From: Alistipes sp.
GTDB lineage: Bacteria; Bacteroidota; Bacteroidia; Bacteroidales; Rikenellaceae
DNA: 8,829 nucleotides
Reading direction: 5' to 3'
NCBI GenBank assembly: GCA_009774895.1
Contig: VSOO01000053.1
Span: forward strand, 1-8,829
Shown in pieces: positions 6,154 to 8,829 of the stretch (positions are counted from its first letter, which is position 1; each line of letters opens with the position of its first letter). The notes beneath the pieces were generated by a model. The model searched no databases. It was not told where the DNA came from and worked only from the letters and a program-made list of their open reading frames with translations. Made by a program: the position numbers and the translations under genes.

Positions 6154-7119
6154 TCAGAGCTTGATGTCGTAGATCTGGATCACGCCGGACAGCCTGCCTT
6201 CGGCGTCGGTCACCAGCAGCGAGGTGATCTTGTTGCGCGTCATCTCCTTTTCGGCAGCGATCAGCTTCTCCTCCGCACGGATCGTCTTGGGATTGCGCGT
6301 GGCGATGTCGGCCGCGCGGATCGCGAAGAAATCCGCCTGGCGGTGCTCCATCGCGCGGCGTATGTCGCCGTCGGTCACGATGCCCTCGATGCGGTCGCCG
6401 TCGCAGATCACCAGCAGCCCGAGCCCCCCCTTGCTGATGGCGTGGATCATCTCCGCGGCCGTGCAGTCGGGAGCCGCCACAGGCAGATTCTCCTTGTGCA
6501 TCACGTTGCCCACGGTCATCAGCAGACGCCGCCCGAGGCTGCCGCCCGGATGCAGGCGGGCGAAATCCACGCTCGAAAATCCGCGCAGCTGCATGAGCGC
6601 CACGGCCAGCGCGTCGCCCATCGCCATCTGCGCCGTCGTGGAGGAGGTGGGAGCCAGCCTCAGGATGCAGGCCTCCTCCTTCACCCCCACGTCGAGGTGG
6701 AGATCCGAGTTGCGGGCCAGCGTCGAATCGGCATTTCCCGTCATGGAGATCAGCCTGTTGCCGTTCGAATGGATGAACGGCACGATCTTCAGTATCTCGT
6801 CCGTCTCGCCCGAATAGGAGAGCGCCACCACCACATCCTCCTTCGAAATCATGCCCAGGTCGCCGTGAAAGGCTTCGCCGGGGTGGAGAAAGAAGCTGGG
6901 CGTACCCGTCGATGCGAGCGTCGCGGCGATCTTGCGGCCCACGAGGCCCGATTTTCCCATGCCCGTAACGATGGTCTTGCCGCGGCATGCGAGCACGGCC
7001 TCCACGGCCTCGGCGAACGCATCGCCCAACGAGTTCTCCAGGTGTTTGAGTGCCAGCATCTCGGTGTGCAGCGCCTTGCGGGCCACCGCCAGAATCTGGG
7101 CTTTCGCAGTATCGGTCAT
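6154..7119 (-). CDS. kdsD: Arabinose-5-phosphate isomerase (KdsD/KpsF family)
   Basis: Interconverts D-ribulose 5-phosphate and D-arabinose 5-phosphate, the first step of Kdo synthesis; cytoplasmic. The 321-residue protein has the full family architecture: an N-terminal SIS domain (about 35-175) and two CBS domains (about 205-260 and 272-321). Residues matching the E. coli KdsD catalytic set (K59, E111, E152, H193) appear with a constant offset of three as K56 (GMGKSG), E108 (SGETDEI), E149 (VKEEACILRLAPTSSTT) and H190 (FARLHPGGSLGRRLL). Length is close to the E. coli enzyme (328). The start lies one base after the kdsA stop (TGA-C-ATG), so translation is probably coupled. KpsF and GutQ paralogues have the same architecture, but the position next to kdsA and kdsB argues for the LPS Kdo isomerase. 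Confidence 0.96.
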   Translation of the reverse strand: MTDTAKAQILAVARKALHTEMLALKHLENSLGDAFAEAVEAVLACRGKTIVTGMGKSGLVGRKIAATLASTGTPSFFLHPGEAFHGDLGMISKEDVVVALSYSGETDEILKIVPFIHSNGNRLISMTGNADSTLARNSDLHLDVGVKEEACILRLAPTSSTTAQMAMGDALAVALMQLRGFSSVDFARLHPGGSLGRRLLMTVGNVMHKENLPVAAPDCTAAEMIHAISKGGLGLLVICDGDRIEGIVTDGDIRRAMEHRQADFFAIRAADIATRNPKTIRAEEKLIAAEKEMTRNKITSLLVTDAEGRLSGVIQIYDIKL

Positions 7120-7120
7120 G

Positions 7121-7873
7121 TCAGAGCAACGATTTGATTACCTGTTCCAGGTCTTTCAGATACAACATGTTGGGGCCGTCGCTGAGGGCGCGGTCGGGAT
7201 CGGGGTGCACCTCGAAGAAGAATCCGTTGGCACCGAACGCCCGCGCGGCCTGCGCCATCGCCGGCACGAACTCGCGGTTGCCGCCCGTCTTGCCGCCCGC
7301 GGCGCCCGGACGCTGCACCGAGTGCGTGCAGTCCATGACCACCGTCGGCGCGATCTTCAGCATGTCGGCGATGTTGCGGAAATCGACCACCAGGTTGTTG
7401 TACCCGTAGATGTTGCCGCGCTCGGTGAGCCATATTTCGCCGGCCCCCGCCTCGCGGGCCTTCTCGAAAGGATAACGCATGTCCTCGCCCGAGAGGAACT
7501 GCGCCTTCTTGATGTTCACCGTGCGCCCGGTGCGCGCCGCAGCCGTCAGCAGGTCGGTCTGGCGGCACAGGAAAGCCGGAATCTGCAACACATCGACCAC
7601 CTCGCCCGCAGGTGCGGCCTGCCACGCCTCGTGTATGTCGGTCAGCAGCCGGAGGCCCCACTTGGCCCGCACGTCGGCGAGCATGCGCAGCCCCCGGTCG
7701 ATGCCCGGGCCGCGGAACGACGCCACCGACGTACGGTTGGCCTTGTCGAACGACGCCTTGAAAATAATGTCCGTACCCAACCGGCGGTTGATCCCCGCCA
7801 GCACGCCCGCCACCTCGTCGAGCAGCTCGGCCGACTCGATCACGCAGGGGCCGGCAATGAATTTCATCTCCAT
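7121..7873 (-). CDS. kdsA: 3-deoxy-8-phosphooctulonate (Kdo-8-P) synthase, metal-dependent type
   Basis: Condenses arabinose 5-phosphate with phosphoenolpyruvate to Kdo-8-phosphate in the cytoplasm. The 250-residue TIM-barrel protein shows FIAGPCVIES (5-14), FKASFDKANRTS (38-49), RGPG (54-57), TDIHE (78-82), NIKKAQF (120-126) and CTHSVQRPG (182-190). The Cys in GPCVIES, rather than the Asn of the E. coli enzyme, marks the metal-dependent class. The Aquifex ligand set C11, H185, E222, D233 aligns with offset one as C10, H184, E221 and D232. The C-terminus is about 16 residues shorter than in Aquifex. An in-frame ATG two codons later (7867) would give MKFIAGPC and is an equally plausible start. 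It lies 54 bases after kdsB and one base before kdsD. Confidence 0.96.
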   Translation of the reverse strand: MEMKFIAGPCVIESAELLDEVAGVLAGINRRLGTDIIFKASFDKANRTSVASFRGPGIDRGLRMLADVRAKWGLRLLTDIHEAWQAAPAGEVVDVLQIPAFLCRQTDLLTAAARTGRTVNIKKAQFLSGEDMRYPFEKAREAGAGEIWLTERGNIYGYNNLVVDFRNIADMLKIAPTVVMDCTHSVQRPGAAGGKTGGNREFVPAMAQAARAFGANGFFFEVHPDPDRALSDGPNMLYLKDLEQVIKSLL

Positions 7874-7890
7874 AATCTATTAATGCAAAC

Positions 7891-7922
7891 GAACCCGCGG
7901 CGCCGCACGGTGCCGCAGGTTC
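7891..7922. repeat. Hairpin in the kdsB-kdsA gap, bounded by GAACC/GGTTC
   Basis: Arms gaacc (7891-7895) and ggttc (7918-7922) continue inward, after one mismatch, with gcggc (7897-7901) pairing gccgc (7912-7916), leaving a 10-base loop. In the minus-strand transcript the hairpin lies between the kdsB stop and the kdsA start. Only a short GTTTGCATT follows, so it could be an attenuator or an RNA-stability element; neither is shown. Confidence 0.5.
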
Positions 7923-7927
7923 TCCGT

Positions 7928-8683
7928 TCAACCATTCATCCGCCCGAGGAACTCCTCCGCGCGCGCCAGGTCCTCGGGCGTGTCGATGCCCACGGTCTCG
8001 GCCTGCGTGATGCCCACGCCGATGCGGTAGCCGTTCTCGATCCAGCGCAGCTGTTCGAGCGACTCGGCACGTTCGAGCGTCGAGGAGGGCAGCGCCGTGA
8101 TCCGGCCCAGCACCTCGGTGCGGAACGCATAGAGTCCGATGTGTTTGTAGAAAGTGTGGCGTGCGAGCCACTCCTCGCGCGGCACGCCCCGCAGGTAGGG
8201 AATCACCGACCGCGAGAAATAGACCGCCCGCGACGCGGCGTCGAGCACCACCTTCGGGGAGTTGGGATTTTCGAGCGCCGCCAATCCGTCCTCCGCGGCG
8301 AAAGGCTTCACCAGCGTGGCGATGTCGGTCGCCGGATCGTCGAAACAGCGGCACACGGCCTCCAGCTGCTCGGGCCGTATGAAAGGTTCGTCGCCCTGCA
8401 CATTGACCACCGCATCGTATGCCTCGCCCTGGCGGCAGTAGGCCTCCCAGCAGCGGTCCGTGCCGCTGCGATGCTCCGGAGAGGTCATCTCGGCACGTCC
8501 GCCGAACGCCAGCACCGCCTCGTAGATGCGCCGGTCGTCGGTCGCCACCACGGCGGCGTCCAGCACGCCCGCCACCTGCTCGTACACCCGCTGAATCACC
8601 GGTTTGCCGCCCAGCATGGCCAGCGGCTTGCCCGGGAAACGCGTCGATGCGTACCGGGCCGGAATGATCGCAATGAATTTCAT
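7928..8683 (-). CDS. kdsB: 3-deoxy-manno-octulosonate cytidylyltransferase (CMP-Kdo synthetase)
   Basis: Activates Kdo with CTP to CMP-Kdo, the donor for Kdo transfer to lipid A; cytoplasmic. The 251-residue length matches the family (E. coli 248). The nucleotide-binding start [16 protein letters not shown] (6-21) is diagnostic, followed by VVATDD (45-50), [11 protein letters not shown] (67-77) with the base-recognition loop, [10 protein letters not shown] (93-102) with the metal-ligand candidate D98, [19 protein letters not shown], and [12 protein letters not shown] near the C-terminus with a second candidate ligand, D234. The ATG at 8683 puts the family's standard [10 protein letters not shown] at the N-terminus; upstream in-frame codons are low-complexity. 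It is the first gene of the kdsB-kdsA-kdsD run. No TAnnTTTG is seen in the 146 bases before it, so the promoter may be outside the window. Confidence 0.96.
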   Translation of the reverse strand: MKFIAIIPARYASTRFPGKPLAMLGGKPVIQRVYEQVAGVLDAAVVATDDRRIYEAVLAFGGRAEMTSPEHRSGTDRCWEAYCRQGEAYDAVVNVQGDEPFIRPEQLEAVCRCFDDPATDIATLVKPFAAEDGLAALENPNSPKVVLDAASRAVYFSRSVIPYLRGVPREEWLARHTFYKHIGLYAFRTEVLGRITALPSSTLERAESLEQLRWIENGYRIGVGITQAETVGIDTPEDLARAEEFLGRMNG

Positions 8684-8708
8684 CTTTTCGGTCAGTATGT
8701 CGTATCCC

Positions 8709-8724
8709 CCGGACTTCCGTCCGG
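8709..8724 (-). promoter_or_regulatory. Small hairpin in the kdsB leader
   Basis: A perfect 6-bp stem (8709-8714 / 8719-8724) with loop GGAA on the minus strand, a GNRA-type tetraloop, ends 25 bases before the kdsB ATG. It might affect initiation or transcript stability. No T run follows, so it is unlikely to be a terminator. Confidence 0.35.
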
Positions 8725-8790
8725 AAAGATTCGGTTTCTTCGTCTCGTTCTCCGCCTCCGCCGGAGGGCCTCCGCGCCGCACCGCAGCTT

Positions 8791-8825
8791 CCGGCCGGGC
8801 CTGCGGCACACCGCCGCACGGCCGG
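8791..8825. repeat. Nested inverted repeat at the right edge
   Basis: Outer arms 8791-8796 (ccggcc) and 8820-8825 (ggccgg) enclose a 6-bp hairpin, 8802-8807 / 8813-8818, with a 5-base loop. It may be the end of an upstream transcription unit cut by the window edge; no T tract is present. No gene is seen from 8684 to the end. Confidence 0.4.
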
Positions 8826-8829
8826 ACCG

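Noticed and set aside
5951..6172. Small + strand open frames between the glycosyltransferase and kdsD
   Set aside because: They are encoded by the hairpin and GC-rich repeats, overlap the kdsD end, and show no start signal or protein-like pattern.
5077..7137. A 686-codon open frame on the + strand across the glycosyltransferase and kdsD
   Set aside because: It lies out of frame with the glycosyltransferase, antisense to kdsD, and translates to Arg/Pro/His-rich low-complexity sequence. GC-rich codon bias produces such shadows; the real proteins show full catalytic motifs.
7116..8819. A 567-codon minus-strand frame spanning kdsA and kdsB
   Set aside because: It runs in another frame of the same strand over two genes with complete motifs; its translation is Gly/Arg/Ala-rich and matches no family.
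1..8829. CRISPR array, tRNA/rRNA, IS element or phage genes
   Set aside because: I looked for spaced direct repeats, cloverleaf sequences, transposase motifs and terminal inverted repeats and saw none.

Overview
The window looks like chromosomal DNA of a GC-rich member of the Bacteroidota, most likely the order Bacteroidales and plausibly an Alistipes-like (Rikenellaceae) genome. The reasons are: promoter elements of the Bacteroidota type (TAnnTTTG) ahead of several genes; starts mostly preceded by A-rich leaders without a Shine-Dalgarno sequence; a lipoprotein whose lipidated Cys is followed by an Asp cluster; and a Kdo pathway of a Gram-negative outer membrane. The genus is an inference from composition and gene content, not a proven assignment. 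I see no rRNA, tRNA, CRISPR array, insertion sequence or phage gene.

Layout, left to right. (1) 1-646: a non-coding left edge, a good Bacteroidota promoter carrying a 9-G tract in its spacer, and a small two-TM membrane protein on the + strand. (2) 678-717: a perfect 17-bp hairpin between convergent genes. (3) 750-1994, minus strand: a secreted lipoprotein built from spondin_N-like units. (4) 2293-4752, minus strand: surE, a three-TM HisKA_3 sensor kinase and a NarL/LuxR response regulator, read in that order and closed by a textbook intrinsic terminator at 2234-2268. (5) 4753-4939: an AT-rich divergent promoter region. (6) 4940-5914, plus strand: a GT4-type glycosyltransferase ending before a second strong hairpin (5964-5997). 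(7) 6154-8683, minus strand: kdsB, kdsA and kdsD, read in that order.

How they work together. kdsD (ribulose-5-P to arabinose-5-P), kdsA (arabinose-5-P + PEP to Kdo-8-P) and kdsB (Kdo + CTP to CMP-Kdo) supply activated Kdo for the LPS inner core. The Kdo-8-P phosphatase (kdsC) and the Kdo transferase (waaA) are not in the window. The convergent glycosyltransferase may also act on envelope glycan, but its substrate cannot be read from the sequence. The kinase and regulator overlap by 14 bases and clearly form a pair; their stimulus and targets are unknown. The spondin-type lipoprotein lies just beyond their terminator and may have its own promoter.

No wholly new multi-gene system is evident. 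The most unusual signals are the G9 tract inside a promoter spacer (a possible phase-variation switch), the duplicated half-domain in the spondin-type lipoprotein, and a set of strongly self-complementary non-coding elements.
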